Shown here: positions 9,091-17,715 of the stretch, piece by piece | How the letters are laid out: every line of letters begins with the position of its first letter | Numbering within the stretch: the stretch's first letter is position 1 | Source: Flavobacterium sp. | GTDB lineage: Bacteria; Bacteroidota; Bacteroidia; Flavobacteriales; Flavobacteriaceae | NCBI GenBank assembly: GCA_021740105.1 | Contig: JAIPAM010000010.1 | Location: 1 to 64,000 of the forward strand | DNA: 64,000 nt | Direction of reading: 5' to 3' | Position numbers and translations under genes: made by a program | Notes under the pieces: generated by a model | Told to the model about the DNA's origin: nothing | The model's input: the letters and a program-made list of their open reading frames with translations, nothing else | The model's database searches: none

Positions 9091-10455
9091 TTATTCTAGT
9101 AAATGGGAATAATCTTCTGGTAGTTCTGCATCAATATCCCTCAAATACAATTCAAGAGCAGACATTGTTGAGTGGCCAGTAATATTCATCAAAATACTTT
9201 TGGCTTCAAATGGAGAATAGGATTTGCGAAGTTCTCTATAAAGTTTGGTTATAAAAGTATGTCTAAAACTATACATTCCATAATCGGAACCCAATCCAAA
9301 ATGATCTTTTACAATTGACTTGAATCGTTTGGAAAAATGGTCTCTGCGATTGTTTTCTGTAGCAATCCATTGACCACCTATTTTAGTTGGAGTGAATAAA
9401 AAATCTTCTTTATTCATTTGGGTTAAATCAGGTAAATCTTTAATTAAGATTTCAGGTATGATTTTGATTTTAACAAGTTTATTTTTCGCTCTAACATATA
9501 GTTTTTTGTCCTTAACATCCAAGTCACCTACTTTTAATCGACAAACCTCCACAGGACGTAAAAAATTATAGGAAATAAATTTTATAAAAAGTAGGAGTAA
9601 AGCATCGTTTTTCTCAAGATAGGAGTAAATGGTTTCCTGCATATCTGGAGTGTAGGTTTTGTTTCGCTGAGGTTTAGTTTTTAGGGTGTTTATTCTTTTT
9701 ATGAAATTCTCGGTTATGATTTCGTCATTGGCTAATACTTCAAATAAAGAGCTTAAGTCTATTCGGGTATTATTTCGATTACGGGCACTTGTGGTTTCTA
9801 AAATACTATTTAGATATTCGTTAGTTTGTTTGCGATTCAGTGAGGTAATTGGAGCATTTTCATCCAATGCTTTTTTGAATCGATTAATTCTTCCTTCAAA
9901 GTTCATATAAGAGGTATCGTTTAGCGATTTTTTCTTAATCTTTAAAGCGTAGGCAAAAGCTTCTTTAATAGACAAAACGGGTTCAATTATAACTGGTTTT
10001 ACTGGCTGAGGAATTACCGCAACTTTAGTATCATTTGAAGCAGAAGCAACAACAACCATTTTATTTTTCTTTGGAGGTGCTTGTTCTAATTCAAGCAAAC
10101 TAGTGTCGGAATCTGAATAAGGGTTCAAACCTTTTTCCAATAGATATTCAAGAGCATCTCTTAATTGAGTTAATACCAACAATCGCTCTTTTTTAGTTTT
10201 ATATCTATTACAGCCACCTTTTATATTAGGCATACGTTTTAGATTTCCAGTGGTGGAATCGATAAATTTATAATAGATATACCAATCTTTAGAAAGGGCT
10301 TGTTTTTGCTCTTCTTTGGAAAGTTCATTCCATAAAGTGATATCCACACCACCGGTGTAAATTTTGGGTACAGAAAAATTTTTTTTATCCAAAGAGTGTC
10401 TGTTTTGGTGTACGTTTTGGTGTACTCTTTGTAAAAGTAATAAAATATTCGACAT
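9091..10455 (-). CDS. Tyrosine-type site-specific integrase
   Basis: Catalytic motifs: R in 'NFLRPVEVCRLKVGDLDV', HxxR-like 'YSFRHTFITKLYREL', 'TGHSTMSALELYLRD'. Starts about 54 bp from the 3' end of the tRNA. Confidence 0.92.
   Translation of the reverse strand: MSNILLLLQRVHQNVHQNRHSLDKKNFSVPKIYTGGVDITLWNELSKEEQKQALSKDWYIYYKFIDSTTGNLKRMPNIKGGCNRYKTKKERLLVLTQLRDALEYLLEKGLNPYSDSDTSLLELEQAPPKKNKMVVVASASNDTKVAVIPQPVKPVIIEPVLSIKEAFAYALKIKKKSLNDTSYMNFEGRINRFKKALDENAPITSLNRKQTNEYLNSILETTSARNRNNTRIDLSSLFEVLANDEIITENFIKRINTLKTKPQRNKTYTPDMQETIYSYLEKNDALLLLFIKFISYNFLRPVEVCRLKVGDLDVKDKKLYVRAKNKLVKIKIIPEILIKDLPDLTQMNKEDFLFTPTKIGGQWIATENNRRDHFSKRFKSIVKDHFGLGSDYGMYSFRHTFITKLYRELRKSYSPFEAKSILMNITGHSTMSALELYLRDIDAELPEDYSHLLE
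10390..10431. repeat. Inverted repeat CAAAGAGT/ACTCTTTG flanking a perfect 12-bp tandem duplication (GTTTTGGTGTAC x2) inside the integrase 5' coding end
   Basis: Direct reading of the sequence; encodes the VHQN-VHQN segment. Confidence 0.8.
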
Positions 10456-10462
10456 AAAAAAA

Positions 10463-10486
10463 GCGGTTTAGTGTACACTAAACCGC
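10463..10486 (-). terminator. Perfect 24-bp palindrome plus U7 tract; terminator-like for the tRNA transcript
   Basis: gcggtttagtgtacactaaaccgc, followed on the minus strand by TTTTTTT and then the integrase ATG. Confidence 0.65.
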
Positions 10487-10508
10487 AGTTTCATTGAATT
10501 TTCTTTTG

Positions 10509-10582
10509 TAGCGAGAGAGAGATTTGAACTCTCGACCTCAGGGTTATGAATCCTGCGCTCTAACCGACTGAGCTACCTCGCC
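10509..10582 (-). tRNA. tRNA-Met (anticodon CAT; elongator vs tRNA-Ile2 not resolved)
   Basis: Minus strand GGCGAGGTAGCTCAGTCGGTTAGAGCGCAGGATTCATAACCCTGAGGTCGAGAGTTCAAATCTCTCTCTCGCTA folds as a cloverleaf with a TTCATAA anticodon loop. Confidence 0.93.
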
Positions 10583-10733
10583 ATTTACGGTTATTTGCAT
10601 TTATCAATGCGGGTGCAAATATAAAACATAAATCAGATGTTGCAAATATATATTGAAGAAAATAAAATATATTTTAATTTGCTTTTTTATTAGTTATTTA
10701 ATCTATATATTTCACAAAATTTTTCAGCAAGTC

Positions 10734-11126
10734 ATGAATACAAAAGTAAAATACGAATTAGAATTTCAATTGAATTCTTCACCCCAATTATTGTATCAAT
10801 ACATATCAACTCCTTCAGGACTTTCGGAATGGTTTGCTGATAATGTAAATTCGCGTGGTGAGTTTTTTACTTTTATTTGGGATGGATCCGAAGAAAAAGC
10901 GAGATTGACTGCGAGAAAATCCGATGAAAAAGTTAAATTCCGTTGGATAGATGAAGATAATAAAGACACCGATTATTTTTTTGAATTGCGAATTTTAGAG
11001 GATGAAATTACTAAAGACGTTTCGCTAATGGTAACTGACTTTGCTTTTGAGGAAGATTTTGATGAGGTGAAATTGTTATGGGAATCTCAAATTTCCGATT
11101 TAAAACATGTAATTGGTTCTGTTTAG
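10734..11126 (+). CDS. START-like/SRPBCC domain protein
   Basis: 'YELEFQLNSSPQLLYQYISTPSGLSEWFADNV' AHSA1/START-like fold. ATG at 10734 preferred to the ORF-track start at 10653. Confidence 0.8.
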   Translation: MNTKVKYELEFQLNSSPQLLYQYISTPSGLSEWFADNVNSRGEFFTFIWDGSEEKARLTARKSDEKVKFRWIDEDNKDTDYFFELRILEDEITKDVSLMVTDFAFEEDFDEVKLLWESQISDLKHVIGSV

Positions 11127-11151
11127 TTTTTCCATTTTTAAACTTATATTT

Positions 11152-11177
11152 GTCACGCCTAAAGCGTGACTTTTTTT
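11152..11177 (+). terminator. Intrinsic terminator whose U7 tract abuts the next gene's ATG
   Basis: gtcacgc-ctaaa-gcgtgac-ttttttt-ATG. Confidence 0.75.
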
Positions 11178-12017
11178 ATGATAAATTTTAACGGTACAAT
11201 TACTACTTCAGAAACCAATTTATTGGTGAACAATCGCGCCTTTCTTTATGGAGATGGTGTTTTCGAATCTATGAAAATAGTAGATCAAAAACTTCTATTT
11301 CTTGAAGATCATTATTTTAGATTAATGGCTTCAATGAGAATTGTGAGAATGGAAATTCCAATGAATTTCACCATGGAATTTTTTGAAGAACAAATTCTTA
11401 GTTTGGCTAAAGCGAATAATTGCGCCGAATCTGCTAGAGTTAGAATTACAGTTTATAGAAATGAAGGCGGGAACTATTTGCCTAAGCAAAGATCCGTTTC
11501 GTATTTAATCAATTGTACCCCCCTTGAAAATAAGTTGTATTCGATTGATTCTAAAGCCTATGAAGTGGATTTGTACAAAGATTTCTATATTGCCAAGCAA
11601 TTACTTTCTAATTTAAAAACCACCAACAAAATTCTTAATGTAACCGCAAGTATTTATGCCGATGAAAATGGTTTGGATAATTGCTTACTACTAAATGAAA
11701 GTAAAAATGTTGCAGAGGCTTTGCAGGGTAATATTTTTATGGTTTTAAATGGAAAGTTAATTACTCCGCCTTTATCCGAAGGCTGTTTGAACGGAGTAAT
11801 GCGCAAGCAAATTCTGAATTTAGCATCAAAAGTGGAAGGTTTACAAGTGGAAGAAAGTGAAATTTCTCCTTTTGATCTTCAAAAAGCAGATGAATTATTT
11901 ATATCCAATGTGATAAAAGGAATTCAGCCCATAAGTAAATACCGTAAAAAAGAATTTGGAACCATTTTAGTGACCAAGTTAGTTGCTCTTTTGAATGCAC
12001 AAATCAGGTTAACTTAA
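11178..12017 (+). CDS. Aminotransferase class IV (PLP-dependent; IlvE/PabC-like)
   Basis: 'NNRAFLYGDGVFESMKI', 'NESKNVAEALQGNIFMVLNGKLITPPLSEGCLNGVMR' are characteristic of the family. Confidence 0.85.
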   Translation: MINFNGTITTSETNLLVNNRAFLYGDGVFESMKIVDQKLLFLEDHYFRLMASMRIVRMEIPMNFTMEFFEEQILSLAKANNCAESARVRITVYRNEGGNYLPKQRSVSYLINCTPLENKLYSIDSKAYEVDLYKDFYIAKQLLSNLKTTNKILNVTASIYADENGLDNCLLLNESKNVAEALQGNIFMVLNGKLITPPLSEGCLNGVMRKQILNLASKVEGLQVEESEISPFDLQKADELFISNVIKGIQPISKYRKKEFGTILVTKLVALLNAQIRLT

Positions 12018-12574
12018 TTCCAAAAAGGGTTTTCAGGGGCGTTGGCCCAAAGTAAATAATCACCACCCAATTCTTGGATTTCCTCTTTCCAAAAATCACT
12101 TGCTTCTTTGCTTAGAATATCGTTTTTGTAATTATTTTCTATTACAATCCAATATTTAGAAACTATCTCGTCTTCTAATTGATCAATTTCCCAACCTGAA
12201 TAACCTAGAAAAAACCGAATGTTGTCTTTCTTGATGGTTCCGTTGCTGATTTCAGTAATGGTATTTTCAAAATCACCACCCCAAAATATACCTGGGGCTA
12301 TTTCTATACCACCACTGATAATTTCGGGAACATTATGAATAAAGTAGATGTTTTCTGGGCTTACAGGTCCGCCATAAAAGACTGAAAATTCTGCAGTTAT
12401 TGTTGGAATTAAATCATTAATAGAATAGTCAAGCGGTTTGTTAATGATAAACCCTACCGTTCCTTCTTCATTGTATTCAGTTAAAAGTACTACAGATCTA
12501 TTGAATGGCTGATCATAATCCGAGGAGGGTTCAGCAATTAGTAAATTTCCTTTATTTATTTTTAATGAAGACAT
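12014..12574 (-). CDS. YqgE/AlgH family protein
   Basis: 'KGNLLIAEPSSDYDQPFNRSVVLLTEYNEEGTVGFIINKPL', 'YGGPVSPENIYFIHN', 'FLGYSGWEIDQLEDEI'. Confidence 0.92.
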   Translation of the reverse strand: MSSLKINKGNLLIAEPSSDYDQPFNRSVVLLTEYNEEGTVGFIINKPLDYSINDLIPTITAEFSVFYGGPVSPENIYFIHNVPEIISGGIEIAPGIFWGGDFENTITEISNGTIKKDNIRFFLGYSGWEIDQLEDEIVSKYWIVIENNYKNDILSKEASDFWKEEIQELGGDYLLWANAPENPFWN

Positions 12575-12609
12575 TTTAGACTATTATTACTGCAAAAGTA
12601 TTCAAAAAA

Positions 12610-12632
12610 AAAGCCACGCTTGGCGTGGCTTT
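12610..12632 (-). terminator. Intrinsic terminator for the HU gene
   Basis: aaagccacgc-ttg-gcgtggcttt, T-rich on the minus strand. Confidence 0.85.
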
Positions 12633-12651
12633 AATTTATTTTGGTAAATTA

Positions 12652-12924
12652 TTAGTTTACAGCTGATTCTAATTCAGCTCCAGCTTTAAATTTAACAACT
12701 TTTTTAGCAGCAATTTTGATAGTTGCTCCAGTTTGAGGGTTTCTTCCGTCTCTAGCTGCTCTTGCAGATACTGACCAAGATCCGAATCCTACTAAAGATA
12801 CTCTACCACCTTTTTTCAAAGTACCACTTACGTTTCCTAAAAATGATTCTAAAGCTGATTTTGCAGCTGCTTTAGTAATTCCTGCGTCAGCAGCGATTGC
12901 GTCAATTAATTCTGATTTGTTCAT
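12652..12924 (-). CDS. HU family DNA-binding protein
   Basis: 'MNKSELIDAIAADAGITKAAAKSALESFLGNVSGTLKKGGRVSLVGFGSWSVSARAARDGRNPQTGATIKI'. Confidence 0.97.
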   Translation of the reverse strand: MNKSELIDAIAADAGITKAAAKSALESFLGNVSGTLKKGGRVSLVGFGSWSVSARAARDGRNPQTGATIKIAAKKVVKFKAGAELESAVN

Positions 12925-13099
12925 AATAATAGATATTAAATGTTGGTTAAAATTTCATTACGTTAACAAAATTAATAGGAATTCATTACCGTGCAAGTGT
13001 TTTTTTAAAAATCTGCCGCTTTTGTTGATAACTTACTACTTTTGTTGATAAAGACGTCGATTTTGGTCTTTTTTTAATTAGATTTAACGCTTCAACACC

Positions 13100-14047
13100 C
13101 TATAAAACCAAGGCTTTGTCTGAAAATGTCATCCCGTTTAAAAGTTCTGATGCCGTCATTTTTTTCTTTCCTGGGAATTGTAAACTCAAAATTTGAATAA
13201 ACCCATTAGATACAGCAACTTTTATTTCTTTTTTAGTAGTTATAATTGTACCAATAGCTAATTCATGATTTTCACTATTAATTTTAGATTCATAAATTTT
13301 TATATTCCACTCTTGATTTTGGTCTTTAACATAGCACCATGCCACTGGATAAGGGGAAAGTCCTCGAATTTGATTGTGAATTTCTGTTCCCGATTTGCTC
13401 CAATCTATTTTGCAATTGTCTTTGTCTAGTTTGTAGGCTGTTTTAATTTCTGAATGGTCTTCTTGAATAATAGGCTTTACTTGTCCAGTTTCAATTAATT
13501 TTAAAGTTTCTAACACGGTTTGACTTCCTAAAACCATTAATTTATCGTGAAGTTGTCCTGCATTTTCATTTGGATCAATTGCTATTTCCGAACTTAATAT
13601 CATTGCACCCGTATCTATTTTGTCATCTATATAAAAGGTAGTAACACCAGTTTTAGTTTCCCCATTTATTACTGCCCAATTAATTGGTGCTGCTCCACGA
13701 TAATTTGGCAACAAAGAAGCATGCAAATTAAAGGTTCCATATTTAGGCATTTCCCAAACTAATTTAGGTAACATTCTAAAAGCGACAATGATCTGTAAAT
13801 TGGCATTTAATGCTTGTAATTCTTCTAGAAAGTCGGGGTCCTTTAGATTTGTAGGTTGTAAAAGTGGAAGATTTTTTTCTAATGCATATTCTTTAACGGC
13901 TGAATATTTTATTTTTTGACCCCGACCAGCAGGTTTGTCTGCAGCAGTTATTACTCCTACTACTTCATAATTATTCTTAATTATAGTATCCAAAATGCCA
14001 ACAGCAAATTCTGGAGTTCCCATGAAAACGATTCTCAATTTATCCAT
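13100..14047 (-). CDS. fmt: Methionyl-tRNA formyltransferase
   Basis: 'RIVFMGTPEFAVGILDTII', 'NLHASLLPNYRGAAPINWAVINGE', 'LSPYPVAWC'. Confidence 0.97.
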   Translation of the reverse strand: MDKLRIVFMGTPEFAVGILDTIIKNNYEVVGVITAADKPAGRGQKIKYSAVKEYALEKNLPLLQPTNLKDPDFLEELQALNANLQIIVAFRMLPKLVWEMPKYGTFNLHASLLPNYRGAAPINWAVINGETKTGVTTFYIDDKIDTGAMILSSEIAIDPNENAGQLHDKLMVLGSQTVLETLKLIETGQVKPIIQEDHSEIKTAYKLDKDNCKIDWSKSGTEIHNQIRGLSPYPVAWCYVKDQNQEWNIKIYESKINSENHELAIGTIITTKKEIKVAVSNGFIQILSLQFPGKKKMTASELLNGMTFSDKALVL

Positions 14048-14049
14048 TT

Positions 14050-15942
14050 CTATTTTAAGGTATATTTGTTGTTGGGTGTAATTATAACTTCTCCACTTTC
14101 TAATAAATGCTGGAGTGCAAAGATAATTGCATCGGATGACTTATCAATATGAATTTGAATTTCTCTTGAATTTAATGCTTTTGTTTTCAATAATGTGAGT
14201 ATTTGATTTCTCAAATCCTCAGTAAGATTGTCTTTATTAGATATAGAAATACAATAGGAGCAGATGCCACAATTTTCGTTGGATTGTTCCTCGAAATAAT
14301 TCAATATTAATTTGCTTTTGCAATTGGATTCGTCATTTACATATCCAATAACGGATTTTAATTGCTCTCTTTTTAATTTATTCTGAATTTCTAAATATTT
14401 TGAAATGCTGTTTATCGTGCGTTCATCTTCTCGAATTACATTAAATAATATGCTAGTATCATCACTCTTAGCATGATATTCTATTAGGCCTTTCTCTGCT
14501 AATTTCAATAACAATTCACTTACCTTATTTTCTGTAGCGTCTGATTTTTTAGCAATTAAGGTTAAGTTTATTGCTGCTGGCACCTCGTGAATTCCTGGAT
14601 AGGTTCGAAGTAAAGCTAATATTATAGGTTCCTCTTTAGTATTTAAACTCATATATCGAATAACTTCTTTCGAGGGAATAATAAATTGAACCGTAACTTT
14701 TTCTGAAAATTCTTGCGATAATGTGACTATTCCCTGTCGGTCTAGAAACTGTAACGCATTATAAGTTTTAATAATTGGAAATTGATATTTACTACAAAAC
14801 TGATTTAAATTGAAGGTAAATTGTTCCTCTATCCCTTCGCCATAAGCTATTTGAAAATAATTACACAATTTAATAAACATACTATTTAGGAATTCTTTAT
14901 CTGGTAAAACAGAAATAAACTGATTTTCTGCATTCAATTTATCATACGAACTGGTCAATAGTATAGCGTAGGCTTTTTCTTCGTTTCTTCCAGCGCGACC
15001 CGATTCTTGATAATAATTTTCTATGTTTTCTGGAAGTTGTATATGGATTACGGTTTTAACATTTGCTTTGTCAATTCCCATTCCAAATGCATTTGTGGCA
15101 ACAATAACTTGTACCTCTTCCGTCATCCAAAGGTTCATATTTTTTTCTTTTTCCTTTGCAGATAAACCTCCGTGGTAGTAGGTGGCTCGAAAACCCATAG
15201 ATTGCAGTTGTGATGAAATATCCAAACATGATTTCCTATTGCGAACATATATTATTGAAGGCTCTGGATTTTTCTTCAAAATTTGTTCCATCTTGAAAAG
15301 CTTATCTTCGGCTTCTGTTACAAAATAGGCAATATTATCTCGTTTGAATGATTTCTGAAAAACAGCAGTTTCATTTAAACCAAGTTGTAGAATTACATCC
15401 TCTTGAACTCTTTTTGTTGCAGAGGCGGTTAAGGCAATAAAGGGGATTTTTGAAAAATGCGATTTTAATTTTACTATTTTTAAATAGGCAGGTCGGAAAT
15501 CATGTCCCCATTGCGATACACAATGTGCTTCATCTATTGCAACCATAGAAATGGGCAATTGTTTTATTCGATCTAAAATCCAATCGGTTTGTAAGCGCTC
15601 AGGCGATAGATAAATAAATTTGTAATTCCCATATTGACAGTTGTCTAAAAGCACTGAAATCTCATCTGATTTTAATCCGCCAGTAAGTGCTATCGCTTTT
15701 ATATCTCGACTTTGTAAATTCTGAACTTGATCTTTTATTAAAGCCACCAATGGCGAAATCACTAAGCAAATCCCTTCTTTCATTAATGCGGGAACCTGAA
15801 AACAAATTGATTTTCCACCGCCTGTTGGTAACAAAGCAAAGGTATCTTGACCACTCAAAACAGAATCGATTATTTCCTTTTGAAGTGATCTAAACTGATC
15901 GTGTTTCCAATATTTTTGAAGAATTTCTAACGCTTTTGGCAT
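14050..15942 (-). CDS. recQ: RecQ family ATP-dependent DNA helicase
   Basis: 'LLPTGGGKSICFQVPAL', 'AIDEAHCVSQWGHDFRPAY', 'QESGRAGR', C-terminal zinc-binding Cys cluster. Confidence 0.95.
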   Translation of the reverse strand: MPKALEILQKYWKHDQFRSLQKEIIDSVLSGQDTFALLPTGGGKSICFQVPALMKEGICLVISPLVALIKDQVQNLQSRDIKAIALTGGLKSDEISVLLDNCQYGNYKFIYLSPERLQTDWILDRIKQLPISMVAIDEAHCVSQWGHDFRPAYLKIVKLKSHFSKIPFIALTASATKRVQEDVILQLGLNETAVFQKSFKRDNIAYFVTEAEDKLFKMEQILKKNPEPSIIYVRNRKSCLDISSQLQSMGFRATYYHGGLSAKEKEKNMNLWMTEEVQVIVATNAFGMGIDKANVKTVIHIQLPENIENYYQESGRAGRNEEKAYAILLTSSYDKLNAENQFISVLPDKEFLNSMFIKLCNYFQIAYGEGIEEQFTFNLNQFCSKYQFPIIKTYNALQFLDRQGIVTLSQEFSEKVTVQFIIPSKEVIRYMSLNTKEEPIILALLRTYPGIHEVPAAINLTLIAKKSDATENKVSELLLKLAEKGLIEYHAKSDDTSILFNVIREDERTINSISKYLEIQNKLKREQLKSVIGYVNDESNCKSKLILNYFEEQSNENCGICSYCISISNKDNLTEDLRNQILTLLKTKALNSREIQIHIDKSSDAIIFALQHLLESGEVIITPNNKYTLK

Positions 15943-15985
15943 TTAATTTGGCTTAAATAGTTCAGGTAATTAAAGCAATCCTGAT

Positions 15986-16519
15986 TTAAATTTTATCTAA
16001 GATAAAAAGAATTCTGTTATCTAAGCTATCTTTTGGAACTTCAATTAATTGGTAGCCATATTGTGTGTAGGTTTCAACGAGATGGTTGTGGATTAAAACC
16101 GATTGTTCGTAGTTTTCATATCGAGCCTCGTCGCTAACATAAATTTCTTTCCAAGGCGGAAGAATATATACTTCAGAATAAATATTTTCGCGACAAGCAG
16201 CATCAAAAAAAGAAGGGTAGGAGTCGCCTATATAATGCATGTAAGCCAAAACATCGGGTATTCCACGATCTATAAAAACTACTTCATGCGACTCTTTTTG
16301 AGCGTCTAGATATTGTTTTTTTCTACCTTCCAATAATAGTTCGCTGAAAAGTAAAGGTTGTTCAAGGAATAATTGGTCTATTCCCTGTTTTTTGGCTTCC
16401 ATCGTTACCTCACGGGAAATCTCGGGATAGCAACAATATCCTCGTGCTTTAAGCGCATCGATAATTGATGTTTTTCCGGTACCAGGACCGCCAATAATTA
16501 CTTTAATTTTCTTTTGCAC
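15986..16519 (-). CDS. AAA family ATPase (NadR/Ttd14-like P-loop)
   Basis: Walker A 'GGPGTGKTS'; 'EISREVTMEAKKQG', 'FIDRGIPDVLAYMHY'. Confidence 0.85.
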   Translation of the reverse strand: MQKKIKVIIGGPGTGKTSIIDALKARGYCCYPEISREVTMEAKKQGIDQLFLEQPLLFSELLLEGRKKQYLDAQKESHEVVFIDRGIPDVLAYMHYIGDSYPSFFDAACRENIYSEVYILPPWKEIYVSDEARYENYEQSVLIHNHLVETYTQYGYQLIEVPKDSLDNRILFILDKI

Positions 16520-16652
16520 CTTTAAAAAATTGGTTACAAACTTACTTAAAGAAATTGGTAATTAAAAAGATATTTTTCAAACGTCCATTTATTAGTTTTA
16601 ACCACTTTATATTTCATAATATTTACCTTATATTTGCTATATTTTATTTTTA

Positions 16653-16937
16653 ATGGACAAAAAGACAACTGATTTTTATGAAAGATTGCGCTTAGAATTG
16701 AATAATAACACTTCTTGGCCAACGAAATACTTGTTTAAATTCATAGTTCCAAACGACCAATTTAAAATTGATAAAGTTGAAAATGCATTTAACAATATGG
16801 GTGCTGTAATTGATACTAAACATTCAAAAACAGGTAAATACACTAGTATTTCGATTCATGTTCAAATGCAAGATGCACAAAATATAATAGACAAATACCT
16901 TGAAGTTTCAACTGTTGAAGGTATAATTTCCCTATAA
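16653..16937 (+). CDS. DUF493 (YbeD-like) family protein
   Basis: 'TSWPTKYLFKFIVPND…KTGKYTSISIHVQMQDAQNIIDKYLEV'. Confidence 0.85.
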   Translation: MDKKTTDFYERLRLELNNNTSWPTKYLFKFIVPNDQFKIDKVENAFNNMGAVIDTKHSKTGKYTSISIHVQMQDAQNIIDKYLEVSTVEGIISL

Positions 16938-16939
16938 TT

Positions 16940-17662
16940 ATGGAACCAAAATATCAAAAAGAGGTAGCGAATGATGTTGTATTTAATTTAGAATACAATT
17001 CAGAAAGACCCCACCTTATTATTCCTGAATACGGCCGTCATTTGCAAAAATTGATTGATCAAGCAACAGCTATCGAAGATCCAATCGAAAGAAACAAAGC
17101 CGCAAAATACATTATCCAGGTGATGGGAAGTTTAAATCCGCATCTTCGTGATGTACTGGATTTCCAACATAAATTATGGGATCAATTGTTTATTATGTCC
17201 GATTTTAAATTGAATGTTGAATCCCCTTATCCAATTCCAACCCGTGAAGTATTGCAATTAAAACCGGATGTATTGCATTACCCTCAAAACTTTCCTAAAT
17301 ATCGTTTTTATGGTAATAATATTAAATACATGATTGACGTTGCCAACAAATGGAATGAAGGTGAAATGAAATCGGCCTTAGTTAAAGTGATTGCCAACCA
17401 CATGAAAAAATGTTATTTGAGTTGGAACAAGGATACCGTTAAAGATGATGTTATTTTTGAACATTTATATGAACTCTCCTCAGGTAAAATTAATATGCTT
17501 GAAAGTTCAGAAGTGCTTTTAAATACGTCAGATTTGATGCGTACCAATAAGAAAATATCTAATAAAACAAATCCTGGAGGGCCAATTATCAAGCCCAAAA
17601 TTTCAAAAGTAGGTAAATCAAATAATCAAAATCATAAAAATAAAATTAGAAAACCATTATAA
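16940..17662 (+). CDS. DUF4290 domain-containing protein
   Basis: 'LEYNSERPHLIIPEYGRHLQKLIDQATAIEDPIERNKAAKYIIQVMGSLNPHLRD'; adjacent to murA as commonly seen in Flavobacteriia. Confidence 0.85.
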   Translation: MEPKYQKEVANDVVFNLEYNSERPHLIIPEYGRHLQKLIDQATAIEDPIERNKAAKYIIQVMGSLNPHLRDVLDFQHKLWDQLFIMSDFKLNVESPYPIPTREVLQLKPDVLHYPQNFPKYRFYGNNIKYMIDVANKWNEGEMKSALVKVIANHMKKCYLSWNKDTVKDDVIFEHLYELSSGKINMLESSEVLLNTSDLMRTNKKISNKTNPGGPIIKPKISKVGKSNNQNHKNKIRKPL

Positions 17663-17715
17663 AATAAATACTTTTTATAAGGACTCAACTATTTCAAAAT
17701 TTATTATAATAAAAT

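Noticed and set aside
9091-10455. Integron integrase (IntI)
   Set aside because: The 454-aa protein has a long N-terminal arm-binding/SAM-like region and tRNA adjacency typical of element integrases; no IntI-specific insertion recognised.
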